A DNA stretch of 64,000 nucleotides from Algoriphagus sp. Y33 (GTDB taxonomy: Bacteria > Bacteroidota > Bacteroidia > Cytophagales > Cyclobacteriaceae): the NCBI RefSeq assembly GCF_014838715.1, contig NZ_CP061947.1, positions 2,604,001 through 2,668,000 on the forward strand. Direction: 5' to 3'. Position 1 is the stretch's first letter; each line of letters opens with the position of its first letter. The notes beneath the pieces were generated by a model. That model had not been told where the DNA came from and made no database searches. It saw only the letters and a list, made by a program, of their open reading frames with translations. Below are positions 1-8,327 of this stretch, one piece after another. The position numbers were made by a program, and so were the translations under genes.

Positions 1-54
1 ATTGTATCCTTCTCTAAAAAACCCGAGTTTTATCTGATAATCAGAAAGGATGCT

Positions 55-546
55 ATGGATAAATTGAAACTGTTAATCGGAAAGCTTACACTAGCATTTA
101 CCGATGCCGATTTTCTGGTCAGTGACATAGTATATAAAATGGGGATTACAGGTGAACGTTTTGCTTTTTTCGCAGATACCAAAACCGGCCACAAAATTGA
201 AAATCTCCGCAACTTTCTCCAAAAGTCCGATGGTGGTCCTGAAAAAGCTTTTCTGCCCTTGATAGAGAGACTTGACGAATTGCGGCAAGAAAGGAACAAA
301 TTGGTTCACTCCATTATCTTAAAATCCAGCACCGGGGAAGACTTTTATATCAGGCACCGCTATGTATTAAACAAAGAAAAAAGAGTGATGAGGGATCAAG
401 CGACATTCGATCTGAAGGAATATGAGGAAACCCTACAAGAGTTATTGGGGTTGTGTAAAGAAATGACCGAATACTATTGGGGATTGATTCCTACTAAAAT
501 AAAGAACGGCGCAAGAGTGATCAGAAAAGGAGAGGCAACTACCTAG
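55..546 (+). CDS. HEPN-like protein beside a restriction-modification system
   Basis: The 163-residue product is mostly helical and soluble, with no signal peptide. It carries R80-N-K-L-V-H85, which fits the R-x4-6-H motif of HEPN domains, many of which are RNases in toxin-antitoxin or defence systems. The gene lies 66 bp upstream of the methyltransferase on the same strand, so it probably belongs to the same transcription unit. A regulatory or abortive-infection role beside the RM genes is inference from the motif and context. The rest of the sequence matches no family I can name. The ATG at 55 has no good Shine-Dalgarno, as is usual in this phylum. The motif is short and could be coincidental. 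Confidence 0.65.
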   Translation: MDKLKLLIGKLTLAFTDADFLVSDIVYKMGITGERFAFFADTKTGHKIENLRNFLQKSDGGPEKAFLPLIERLDELRQERNKLVHSIILKSSTGEDFYIRHRYVLNKEKRVMRDQATFDLKEYEETLQELLGLCKEMTEYYWGLIPTKIKNGARVIRKGEATT

Positions 547-612
547 AAACAAGTTGATTACTATTCCGACGGAAAATCAACTTCAAAATGTCGGATAAAA
601 ACCATTATTTTT

Positions 613-1653
613 ATGAATATGGAGTATTGGGAAGAAATAAACGGGAAGCTAAAACCTTGGATCGATGATAACCACAACACCACGGTAGTGGATCTCTTCG
701 CGGGATGTGGCGGCCTATCGTTGGGGTTTGAGGCCAATGGATTCAAAACGATCGGCTATGAAATGGATGGTGCTGCCTGCGCTACCTATAACAGAAACCT
801 GCTGGGAGAATGTATTCAGACCACACTCAGTCCCGAGTCAACGTATCCTAAAGCGGAAGTGCTAATTGGCGGGCCTCCATGCCAGCCATTCAGTGTAGGA
901 GGCAAACAGCTGGGACTGAAAGATTCAAGGGACGGGTTTCCTATCTTTTTATCAGCAGTTGAACAGTTGAAACCCGAGGTATTGCTTTTTGAGAATGTAA
1001 GGGGGATGCTTTACAAAAATAAATGGTATCTAAAGGAAGTAATTGAAGCCTTGGAAGGATTGGGATATTACATTCAATATTCGCTCCTCAATGCAGTGAA
1101 TTATGAAGTACCCCAAAATAGAGAACGTGTAATTGTAATCGGCTCGAAATCGAAAATTCATTTACCTCCAAAGGTGAGTAGAAAAATAAGTGCCGGGCAG
1201 GCATTGGGACAGATGGCCTTTCAGGTAGCGGAAAACTCTAAGTTTCTTACCGCCTCCATGGATCGCTATGTAGCCAATTATGAGAAAGCGTCCAAATGCA
1301 TCAATCCCAGGGATCTTTATCTAGATCGTCCCGCAAGGACACTAACATGCAGGAATTTGGCCGGCTCCACAGGTGATATGCATCGCATCAGATTAAGCGA
1401 TGGAAGACGTAGAAGAATTACCGTTCGGGAGGCAGCGAGGCTTCAGAGTTTCCCGGATTGGTTTGAGTTTGAGGGCACAGAAACTCAACAATATAATCAG
1501 ATAGGAAATGCCGTGGCACCACATTTTGCCTATCATCTGGCAAGAACTGTAAAAAATCACCTAATCGGTAAGGAAAGCGGCAATCCTTATCCTGTAAATG
1601 AGAATGAGCAACTAGTTTTATTTGAGAATGAAGCAATATATCACGCCGGATAA
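613..1653 (+). CDS. DNA (cytosine-5-)-methyltransferase
   Basis: This is a C5-cytosine methyltransferase of 346 residues, which should protect the host's sites from the endonuclease encoded next to it. Motif I (DLFAGCGG) is at residues 27-34 and binds S-adenosylmethionine. Motif IV (GGPPCQPFS) is at 86-94 with the catalytic cysteine at C90. Motif VI (ENV) is at 127-129, motif VIII (QNRERV) near 168, and the C-terminal motifs IX and X (REAARLQSFP, QIGNAVAP) are present. The target-recognition region between VIII and IX is short, so specificity cannot be read. ATGs at 613 and 619 are both possible starts. Its 3' end overlaps the endonuclease start by 26 bp, implying coupled translation. Confidence 0.95.
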   Translation: MNMEYWEEINGKLKPWIDDNHNTTVVDLFAGCGGLSLGFEANGFKTIGYEMDGAACATYNRNLLGECIQTTLSPESTYPKAEVLIGGPPCQPFSVGGKQLGLKDSRDGFPIFLSAVEQLKPEVLLFENVRGMLYKNKWYLKEVIEALEGLGYYIQYSLLNAVNYEVPQNRERVIVIGSKSKIHLPPKVSRKISAGQALGQMAFQVAENSKFLTASMDRYVANYEKASKCINPRDLYLDRPARTLTCRNLAGSTGDMHRIRLSDGRRRRITVREAARLQSFPDWFEFEGTETQQYNQIGNAVAPHFAYHLARTVKNHLIGKESGNPYPVNENEQLVLFENEAIYHAG

Positions 1654-2653
1654 ACTGAAGACATTTGCTGAGAAACCTAAAGGGGTCCAACTTCTGATTC
1701 AGCAGGCGTTGTATATTTTAGATTCCTTTGGCATTCCCATGAATGCCACTCCCAGAAGGCTGGAAAGAATGGCTATTGCTTTTTTGGCTGCTGGGGATAT
1801 TTCCAATAAAAGTGGATTTGGAAAAACCAAAGACCTGAGCCACGGATACTCCCTAAAAACCAGAGAGATCATTGAGTATGTCAACAAAAATTTTTCTGAA
1901 AAGATCAGTTCCGGATCTTATGACGACATCAGGAGAAAGGATTTAAAGCTACTGACAATAGCAGAGGTTGTTTTGCAATCAAGCCCCAATTCGGCGACGA
2001 ATGATTCCACTAGAGGTTATTCTATTAATCCCAGCTATGGAGAACTCATTAGGGAATTTGGGTCTGATGATTGGGACTTAAAGGTCAAGGAAAGACTGAA
2101 AAACATGGTACCGCTGAGTGAAAAACTGATGCGGTCACGGGAAATCAAACGGGTGGAAGTTGTCTTGCCTTCCGGAGGGAAGCTTACCTTTTCGTCAGGC
2201 GAGCACAATGATCTTCAAAAAGCAATTCTGGAAGATTTCCTGCCGAGGTATGGATTTGGAGCAGAAGTGCTATACATAGGGGACACTTCAGACAAGTACT
2301 TATACCTGGAAAAGGAAAAGCTGGAGAAACTTAAGTTTTTCGAGTTGGCCCATGAAGAATTACCGGATGTGATCGCCTATTCCAAGGAAAAGAACTGGCT
2401 ATACTTAATTGAAGCAGTACATTCATCCGGACCGATCAGCGAAATAAGATTACTTCAACTGAAAAATCTCACCTCTGAATGCACAGCTGGAATTGTATAT
2501 GTGACTGCGTTTCTGAATAGATCCAAATTCCGTCAATTTATCGCGGATATAGCCTGGGAAACGGAGGTCTGGATAGCTGACAATCCGGATCATTTAGTGC
2601 ATTTTAACGGGGATAAGTTTTTAGGGCCTTATAGCGGTGGCTTTTTACCTTAA
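1628..2653 (+). CDS. BsuBI/PstI-family type II restriction endonuclease
   Basis: The 341-residue product resembles the BsuBI/PstI restriction endonuclease family over its C-terminal half. It has an SSGEHNDLQ block, then ELPDVIAY with D247, then LYLIEAVHSSGP with E262 (numbering from the ATG at 1628), consistent with a PD-(D/E)xK-like core. The N-terminal half is helical and probably supplies the specificity/dimer domain. A TTG at 1622 is in frame, but the ATG at 1628 is the better start. Both lie inside the methyltransferase gene, typical of coupled RM operons. PstI and BsuBI themselves cut CTGCAG and pair with adenine methyltransferases, whereas this one pairs with a cytosine methyltransferase. 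The cognate site is therefore unknown. Confidence 0.9.
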   Translation: MKQYITPDKLKTFAEKPKGVQLLIQQALYILDSFGIPMNATPRRLERMAIAFLAAGDISNKSGFGKTKDLSHGYSLKTREIIEYVNKNFSEKISSGSYDDIRRKDLKLLTIAEVVLQSSPNSATNDSTRGYSINPSYGELIREFGSDDWDLKVKERLKNMVPLSEKLMRSREIKRVEVVLPSGGKLTFSSGEHNDLQKAILEDFLPRYGFGAEVLYIGDTSDKYLYLEKEKLEKLKFFELAHEELPDVIAYSKEKNWLYLIEAVHSSGPISEIRLLQLKNLTSECTAGIVYVTAFLNRSKFRQFIADIAWETEVWIADNPDHLVHFNGDKFLGPYSGGFLP

Positions 2654-2788
2654 GTCTGGTTAATAGCTTTCTCCCAATGCGAGAGTAAATTGAATTTGGT
2701 AATTCCCGGCTTAATCCATTTCTATTTTCTATCTGACAATGGGTGACGGCGATTTTTTATAAGCAAGAGGTGGGGTTTTCTTTGGGCT

Positions 2789-3100
2789 ATGGAGAATATC
2801 AGATTTAACTACCGCTATAGGGATGCCCATAATTACAAGCAATTTGGCTCCCTGATCTTTTCGAATGCTACAGGAATAAGCGTAGATAAGGCCACTGCCC
2901 TACTCTTGCCGAAGTTGATCTCTGAGGAGTTTTTTGTCCCTGATGAGTGGGGGCTGCCCCGACTGCATGCCTCGCCCTATAACCCGGCTGTGGATCATGA
3001 GTGGCATGAGTTTGAGGAGTTTGAGTTGACGGATGAGTCGGCGGGAGATCTGGGTGATGTTGTAGGGTTTTTGGAGAGGCTCTCTCCACCCTCACTATAA
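2789..3100 (+). CDS. hypothetical protein, 103 residues
   Basis: This small acidic soluble protein has no signal peptide or membrane segment. The N-terminal part is rich in aromatic and basic residues (YRYRDAHNYKQFG), followed by an L-L-P-K-L-I-S-E-E-F-F-V-P segment and a His/Glu-rich tail (DHEWHEFEEFE). It looks like a conserved hypothetical of Bacteroidota, but I cannot name a family. It lies 135 bp after the endonuclease on the same strand and may be cargo of the same island. The 3' flank runs straight into a family A repeat. Even residue composition and lack of low-complexity sequence support it being a real gene. Confidence 0.6.
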   Translation: MENIRFNYRYRDAHNYKQFGSLIFSNATGISVDKATALLLPKLISEEFFVPDEWGLPRLHASPYNPAVDHEWHEFEEFELTDESAGDLGDVVGFLERLSPPSL

Positions 3101-3112
3101 GTTTATGTACTA

Positions 3113-3795
3113 AATCCGGAGTGGGACAAGAGAGTAAGTGCAGGAGGTGGAAAAGGGGCTTTGGAGGTAGTTTGTCATTCCTAAATTTCTCCATTTACCT
3201 GCATCGATAGCGTTGAGGCTTTTTTCTCTGATACTTTGATACTTTTGGGATCAAAAGTATCCAAAAATCTTCGCCCGAGGCTATGTTTCAAATCGGTTAA
3301 AAAATCAAGAAATTCAAAAGATTGATGACCGATTTGATTTTTGGGACTTCTCGCTGCCTAAAAATAGGCGGATCTCGCTCCATAGTCGCGAGCTAGCCAA
3401 TTTTTTTAAGGCTGCTCCTGCGTCCCAAAAACCACATATCCCCAAGGGCATGCCCTAAACACTAAACCAAGGTGCTGAATCTGAACTGTCTTGTCTACGT
3501 AGTAAAGACAAAAGATCAGGTAAGCACCGAGCCGCCGTTCGTGTCGTCACGAACGGCTGACGTTAATTCTGACCGGCAGTCTGGAAACGAGCGCCACTCC
3601 CCCTTCAGCACCTATATTGTCATAGAAAATTGACTCGTCAAAGGGGGTATGGGGGATTTTGTAGATTTGCTTGTTTTGGAAAAGAGTGCGTAGTCCTAAG
3701 AGTAGCACTTAAATCATATAGGTCAACGGAAAGTCTAGCTTAACTGCCCTATTGACATGTTTCGATGGTGTTAATGTATTTTCTCTTTTGTCCTT
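3113..3795 (+). repeat. Intergenic repeat family A, copy 1 (hairpin-rich, modular)
   Basis: This stretch has no gene and is nearly the same as parts of 5480-5993 and 12290-13505. It is built of modules with inverted repeats. GATACTTTTG/CAAAAGTATC with a 4-nt loop is at 3238-3261. TCAAATCGG/CCGATTTGA lies near 3290-3335. GCCGTTCGTG/CACGAACGGC is at 3534-3557. The similarity continues up to about 3795, just before the IS110 transposase stop codon, so the insertion sequence seems to sit in a copy of the repeat. Strand is arbitrary. Confidence 0.8.
3534..3557 (+). other. Perfect 10-bp hairpin inside repeat A
   Basis: GCCGTTCGTG, loop TCGT, CACGAACGGC. The homologous hairpin at 12373-12396 keeps a 9-bp stem with a larger loop. 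There is no T-run after it, so it is not a typical rho-independent terminator. Confidence 0.75.
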
Positions 3796-3815
3796 TTGGC
3801 TCTTAAGAAACAAAA

Positions 3816-5150
3816 CTAGCTATCCCCAGCAGGCATCAATTCCAAGCCTAATTTGGATGCCTGTCTTTTGAGATATGTTAGCTTCCGATCCGCATGGCTT
3901 TTCTCGTATTCTTCCAGAGATATGGGATTAAACTCCAACTGGCTACCTACCATGTGATAGAATATAACAGCTAGTTTTCTCGCAGTGGCCTTTGTGGCAA
4001 ACAACGCCCCTCCTTTTGACTTCATCCTCCGATAAAAAGCTCCCAGATAATGGTCGCTTCTCTGGAGGGCAAAGGCCGCCATTCTAAATGCCTGTCCCGC
4101 CTTGTTTTTGCTCTTTTTCTTTTTGTTTTTCAACAGCTTCCCCCCGGATATCCGATTGTGGGGACAAAGATTTAACCATGAGGTGAACTGTCGTTCAGAA
4201 GGCCATTTGCTCATATCCACCCCAACTTCTGAAACAATCTCCATTGCACAGACTTCACTGATACCGAATATCCCGGTAAGATCCACGCCAACAATATCGG
4301 CAAGGTATGGGGTGGCATTAAAGCTGAACCTGTTCTTACTATATACTCTCCTTGGAATTTCTTGGCATTTGCCGGTTCCATTTTCGCCCGCCAGCTCCTC
4401 CATGTGTTTTTGGATCTGGGTATCGCAGTCGGTTATCTTTTGCTTGTATATCAGATTTAGTTCATAGGATTGCCGTAGTTCAAAGAGAGGCTCCACTTTC
4501 CGGGTTCCCTCCAGGGATAATACGATCTCCTCTTTCGAAGCCTTAACCCGGCCTACGGCCAATGAAGCAAGTCTCTCGGGATCCCGTTCTCCGTCAAGTA
4601 TCGCGTTGATGATAAGCTGGCCGGATTTCCCCGTGATATCCGTAATCACATTGTGAAGTTTAATGTTGAGCTGCTCGAAGGCTTTTTGCATATGAAGTAT
4701 CTGGGTAGAATACGCTTGGGGCAGATTCTTCCTGTGCCGCATGTAGCCACGGAGTGTTCTTATCATATCTTCCGGCTGAAAACTTGCCGATAGTAACCCA
4801 TAGGAATGCAACTGCTGGATCCATTGGCAGTCAAGCACATCCGTTTTCCTTCCTGATACATTTTTAACATGCTGGGCGTTCACTAAAAAAACCTCAAAGC
4901 CATACTCTTCCAGTACCAGAAAAAGCTGCAACCAATAAATACCGGTAGACTCCATCGCCACTGTCTTGATATGGCATCCCTTCAGCCATTTTGCCAAGTC
5001 ATGGAGGTCTCTGGTAAAACTTCCAAACCTTCTTACCGGGGATGTGGATCTATCTTCAGGAACGGCTACGAAATGAAAGGAGCCTCCAATGTCAATCCCT
5101 GCTGCATCGGGATTGATCATACTGACTTTTGCTTGATTTTTGGTTTTCAT
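3816..5150 (-). CDS. IS110-family transposase (DEDD recombinase)
   Basis: This is an intact 444-residue transposase. The N-terminal RuvC-like DEDD domain shows D20 (AGIDIGG), E67 (AMESTGIYW), D104 and D107 (KTDVLD). The C-terminal transposase-20 domain contains FGISEVCAMEIVSEVG and the serine-bearing PHNRISGGK block that supplies the catalytic serine in this family. A basic lysine cluster follows (KNKKKKSKNK). IS110 enzymes act with a structured bridge RNA encoded in the element's noncoding end to choose target and donor sites. Length and motifs are complete, so the element may be active. It is unrelated at close range to the IS110 relic at 16156. Confidence 0.95.
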   Translation of the reverse strand: MKTKNQAKVSMINPDAAGIDIGGSFHFVAVPEDRSTSPVRRFGSFTRDLHDLAKWLKGCHIKTVAMESTGIYWLQLFLVLEEYGFEVFLVNAQHVKNVSGRKTDVLDCQWIQQLHSYGLLSASFQPEDMIRTLRGYMRHRKNLPQAYSTQILHMQKAFEQLNIKLHNVITDITGKSGQLIINAILDGERDPERLASLAVGRVKASKEEIVLSLEGTRKVEPLFELRQSYELNLIYKQKITDCDTQIQKHMEELAGENGTGKCQEIPRRVYSKNRFSFNATPYLADIVGVDLTGIFGISEVCAMEIVSEVGVDMSKWPSERQFTSWLNLCPHNRISGGKLLKNKKKKSKNKAGQAFRMAAFALQRSDHYLGAFYRRMKSKGGALFATKATARKLAVIFYHMVGSQLEFNPISLEEYEKSHADRKLTYLKRQASKLGLELMPAGDS

Positions 5151-5330
5151 GATGCGGTAACGTTTGGATGGAACTTAAACGCCAAAGCCCAGCAGCTAAC
5201 GAATAGTTATTCTCTTAAACGGGGTCCGAATTATCGGCCACCAATCTGATGTTCAATAGCGGCTGGAATCACACTTGACCACAGGATCTAGCACTAATCC
5301 AAAACACGATCTTAACTGCTTTGGCGTGTA
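5151..5330 (-). ncRNA. Candidate bridge RNA region of the IS110 element
   Basis: The 5' noncoding segment of the transposase gene is about 180 nt and lacks ORFs. It is closed by an inverted repeat: ACGCCAAAGC at 5179-5188 pairs with GCTTTGGCGT at 5318-5327, enclosing about 130 nt. In IS110-group elements the bridge RNA is transcribed from this position and has two internal loops that pair with target and donor DNA. The location and long-range stem are seen. The RNA itself and its loops are inferred. Confidence 0.35.
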
Positions 5331-5410
5331 ATGATAATACGTATGTTTCCTCTAGTTGTGTCATTTTTAAAATGCCCTTCACTTGGCCCAAAAGGAGGGC
5401 TGAGCGTAAA

Positions 5411-5433
5411 ATAAATGTCCAGTGGACATTTAT
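5411..5433. repeat. Perfect 11-bp inverted repeat with GTCCA core
   Basis: ATAAATGTCCA, centre G, TGGACATTTAT. It resembles the hairpins at 31394-31414 (AAAATGTCC/GGACATTTT) and 51165-51187 (AAAACAGTCC/GGACTGTTTT). It lies between the IS110 element and the next family A repeat. Confidence 0.7.
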
Positions 5434-5479
5434 AGCGAGGAGACAGGATGGCGGGCGGGGTCAAGACGCCTCCTCCCCT

Positions 5480-5993
5480 ACACGCTGGCCCAAGCCTAAA
5501 TTCTTTCACTGAAAGAATTTTTAACGGCTTGTCCTCACCCTCATGCCAATCGCACCCTCGTGCTGCGTCACTCCCAACGCGCCCTAAAAATAAACCTAGG
5601 TGCTAAAAACATGAATTCTCTTGTGTAGGTAGAAGAGGCGAAAGCTGAAGTAAGCACTATACACCGTAAAACGAATCAATGCCGTAGGCATGCGCTATGG
5701 GTAGCGCCGGGTTCCAACCCGGTGTTGAAAAAGTTAAAGGCAATTGTCTCCTGCCTACAGATTTAATGGCATAAGAGAGTTAGTGCTGGAGGTGGAAAAA
5801 GGGCTGTAATGTATTTTGTCAGTCCTCAATTCCTCTATGGACCCGAATCGCTAGCGTTGAGGTAGTTTTTCTCTGATACTTTTGAGGCCAAAAGTATCCA
5901 AAAGCCTTGCTGCAATAATGCTTCCCCCCGCTTACCAGCCGTCTGGCCCGCTATTGCAGCCTCCCCATGCGCCCTAAAAATAAACCAAGGTGC
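5480..5993 (+). repeat. Intergenic repeat family A, copy 2
   Basis: This stretch matches 13300-13420 (TGGCCCAAGCCTAAATTC onward) and 12900-13150. It contains a hairpin at 5707-5722 (CCGGGTT/AACCCGG) whose counterpart at 12964-12983 has a different stem sequence but still pairs. It ends exactly where the DUF1835 fragment begins, in the shared string AAACCAAGGTGCT. Confidence 0.75.
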
Positions 5994-6274
5994 TAACTCG
6001 GTATTACCAATATTTTTTTGATACGCTTCAATTTTTTCAGGTCATCATAAAACGAGTCAACATACTCCCTGTCTTCACTCATCTCTGCGATGGTATTCCA
6101 CCATTCTCTGCGTTTGTCATAACCGGTTTCGGTATCTATTCCTCCGAGCGGACCTACACGTAGGTCATCTTTCAACGAAATTACCTCAGGCATAGGAATA
6201 TTCCGTAGTTCGATACTTCTTTTAAGGGAGAAGCCGGCTGAGTCACCGCCAGTGATGTGGACGAGATTTTTCAT
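5993..6274 (-). pseudogene. Truncated DUF1835-domain gene
   Basis: The 93 codons from the ATG at 6274 encode MKNLVHITGGDSAGFSLKRS and VISLKDDLRVGPL, which are hallmarks of the N-terminal part of DUF1835 proteins. The family normally continues for another 100-200 residues (often with a DUF3658 domain). Here the frame stops at 5993, where repeat A takes over. I read it as a 5' fragment cut off by the repeat. A farther upstream in-frame ATG at 6304 is less likely because the conserved sequence starts at the second ATG. Its biochemical role is unknown. Confidence 0.7.
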
Positions 6275-6607
6275 TTTACTTGTATTTGGTCTGGAAATTA
6301 GCACTTATCTAACTAGCCGTTGTCATTTCTGCATTGGTGCTCCCTGGAGGTAGAATAGCGTTGGGATATGAGTAGGTTTCGAAAACCTCAACCGTAAACA
6401 GCCTGGAACCCGCCTGTCTTAGGCTCCACTGTTTTCAATTGTGAAAAGTACACTGAAATTAATCCCTTTTTTCCCTTTACTTTTCCCACAAGCGTAAGTA
6501 ACCTCTAATTATATGAGTTTTTATTTATTTTAATTCTAAATAAGAGCGGAAGCTATTGATGGTTTTCTTAGATTTGGCACTTTCTACACCAGCACGCACT
6601 TGTCAGG
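6275..6607. other. Gene-free stretch upstream of the sigma/TonB unit
   Basis: No ORF or known RNA is seen. The first half resembles worn repeat DNA. The last 80 bases hold the presumed promoter of the sigma gene. Confidence 0.5.
6569..6576 (+). promoter_or_regulatory. Possible -7 element for the sigma-factor gene
   Basis: TAGATTTG matches the Bacteroidota -7 consensus TAnnTTTG exactly and lies 31 bp before the ATG. No TTG is found at the ideal -33 spacing, so the call is tentative. Confidence 0.3.
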
Positions 6608-7144
6608 ATGTTTACTAGGGACAACAAAACTTTCGAAGAACTGAATGCAAAGACTTTTGAAGCCATTTATTTTCAGTATTCTAAAAAGGTGTATCGGATT
6701 TGCTTGAACTATACGCAGAACGCTGAACTGTCCAAGGAAATGACTCAGGATATTTTCACTTCACTTTGGGAGCGGAAAGATGAACTAGTCATTACTGAGT
6801 CCTACGAAAAGTATTTGACCAAAGCCGCCAAGTTTCAGGTTTTCCAGTATTTCAGGAAAAAGGCAGTAGAAACGAAGTACCAAGAGCGTATCGAAGTTGA
6901 CCTCTGCAATGAAAGCAACTGCACGGAAAACCAGATTTTTTACAACAGCCTCACAGATGAAGTTACTCAGATCATGGACCGATTACCTTGCCGCTGCAGG
7001 GAAGTCTTCGAAATGAGCCGGACTAAAGGGATGTCCAATTCACAAATCGCATCCAGTTTATTGATTTCGGTCAAGACGGTGGAAAAACATCTTACCAAAG
7101 CACTCTCAGTCTTCAGAAAGAGCCTGAAGGAATTCCAACATTGA
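6608..7144 (+). CDS. ECF RNA polymerase sigma factor (FecI-like, Bacteroidota type)
   Basis: The 178-residue protein has an ECF sigma architecture. Region 2 spans about residues 18-85 (FEAIYFQYSKKVYRICLNY ... AKFQVFQYFRKKA). Region 4 spans about 115-175 with the helix-turn-helix MSNSQIASSLLISVKTVEKH. It should direct transcription of the downstream receptor when released by the FecR protein encoded next. The gene is 127 bp upstream of fecR on the same strand. The sigma-FecR-TonB receptor order matches the iron or siderophore surface-signalling units common in this phylum. Positive autoregulation is not obvious from the promoter. Confidence 0.92.
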   Translation: MFTRDNKTFEELNAKTFEAIYFQYSKKVYRICLNYTQNAELSKEMTQDIFTSLWERKDELVITESYEKYLTKAAKFQVFQYFRKKAVETKYQERIEVDLCNESNCTENQIFYNSLTDEVTQIMDRLPCRCREVFEMSRTKGMSNSQIASSLLISVKTVEKHLTKALSVFRKSLKEFQH

Positions 7145-7270
7145 TCCACCAACATTTCTTTGTTGTCTTCCAGAATGAGGACATAAAAGTTTTTTTCATT
7201 CCGAGGTAGGGTAAACTCCAATCTTTGCTACTACTACAGTGTATGCGGTATCGCATTTGAAAAGCTTGGA

Positions 7271-8227
7271 ATGAAGATCACAGAAAAATTACTCTTAAAA
7301 TACCATCAGGGAGAATGCAGCCCAGCAGAAAAAGTAGCTGTGCAACAATGGCTAGAGGAGGAAGAGGAGACAGAAAATATTCTCCCTAGTAATCAGGAAG
7401 ATGAAGTCGTGGCAGCTATCTGGAAAAACCTTTCTTCCCATATCAGTCCGGCTAAACCCGAATCAAAACCAATACAAATCCCCTGGCTGAGATGGGCCGC
7501 GAGCGTAGCACTTATATGCTGCATTGGAGTCACGCTATATTCCGGATTACTAAACAGTCTTTTCTCTACCAATACAACGTTTGAGGTGGCAGAAGGAAAA
7601 CAGGGAAATGTCATACTAGCCGATCAAACTAGTATAGCCCTCAATTCAGGATCTTCTATTACCTATCCTTCCCGCTTCTCATTTTTTTCCAGAAAAATGG
7701 AAATGGGGCATGGCGAGGCCTTCTTTCACATTGCAAAAGACCCCAAGCGTCCCTTTATCCTAAGCGTGGGCGAAGCAAAAATCGAAGTGTTGGGGACCAA
7801 GTTCAATGTAAGTAACCATGCAGGGAAAAACAGGGTCACCGTCACTCTTACCGAAGGGAGCATTAGCTTCAGCGCATCGGGAAGGGAGCAATTACTCCTT
7901 CCGGGACAGCAACTTGTTTACCATAAAGAAACCGGACAAATCGAACTTATCCAGCAGATTGATACCGAACGGATCACTGCTTGGACACAGGATACACTCT
8001 GGTTTGAGGATACACCTATTCAGGAAGTTTTGGAGGTTATCTCCCGAAGGTTTGCTGTGAGATTTATAAACAGGGGCTATGAAGAACGTTCGTTTACCGG
8101 GAAGTTTAAACAGGAGAATCTCAATGAAATCATTCAGTTACTAAGTAAAACCACGAACCTCTCTTTCAGCAGGGAAAAGGCTGGGATTGCAGTACAAAAC
8201 AACCAAGCACAAAAATCTTCTAAGTAA
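7271..8227 (+). CDS. FecR-family anti-sigma factor
   Basis: This is a 318-residue anti-sigma factor with the usual three parts. The cytoplasmic N-terminus (residues 1-70) carries the KYHQGECSPAEKVAVQQWL motif that binds sigma. A membrane helix lies at about 73-95 (WLRWAASVALICCIGVTLYS). The periplasmic FecR domain lies at about 105-200 (FEVAEGKQGNVILAD, GHGEAFFHIAKD, KIEVLGTKFNVS). The C-terminus looks like a DUF4974/STN-type domain (DTPIQEVLEVISRRF) that contacts the receptor. It transmits receptor occupancy to the sigma factor upstream. A strong hairpin follows the stop codon, before the receptor gene. Confidence 0.92.
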   Translation: MKITEKLLLKYHQGECSPAEKVAVQQWLEEEEETENILPSNQEDEVVAAIWKNLSSHISPAKPESKPIQIPWLRWAASVALICCIGVTLYSGLLNSLFSTNTTFEVAEGKQGNVILADQTSIALNSGSSITYPSRFSFFSRKMEMGHGEAFFHIAKDPKRPFILSVGEAKIEVLGTKFNVSNHAGKNRVTVTLTEGSISFSASGREQLLLPGQQLVYHKETGQIELIQQIDTERITAWTQDTLWFEDTPIQEVLEVISRRFAVRFINRGYEERSFTGKFKQENLNEIIQLLSKTTNLSFSREKAGIAVQNNQAQKSSK

Positions 8228-8246
8228 AATAACTAATTCCAATTGA

Positions 8247-8272
8247 GCCGGGTATGCGTCAACATACCCGGC
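8247..8272 (+). other. Intercistronic hairpin between fecR and the receptor gene
   Basis: A perfect 10-bp stem, GCCGGGTATG/CATACCCGGC, has a 6-nt loop and no T-run. It may act as an attenuator, an mRNA stabiliser or a processing site inside the operon. That role is inference. Confidence 0.65.
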
Positions 8273-8327
8273 AAACAGTTTCAATCCATCGAGTGGTCAC
8301 CCAAACAAATTAAAACCTAGTGTAAAT

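Larger units (their letters stand above)
3796..5335 (-). mobile_element. IS110-family insertion sequence (ends approximate)
   Basis: The element comprises one intact transposase gene on the minus strand plus about 180 nt of noncoding DNA upstream of it. The lower-coordinate boundary is set where similarity to repeat A stops (about 3795). The upper boundary is a guess from the end of an inverted repeat at 5318-5327. IS110 elements lack terminal inverted repeats and usually make no target duplication, so exact ends cannot be read from one copy. Confidence 0.6.
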
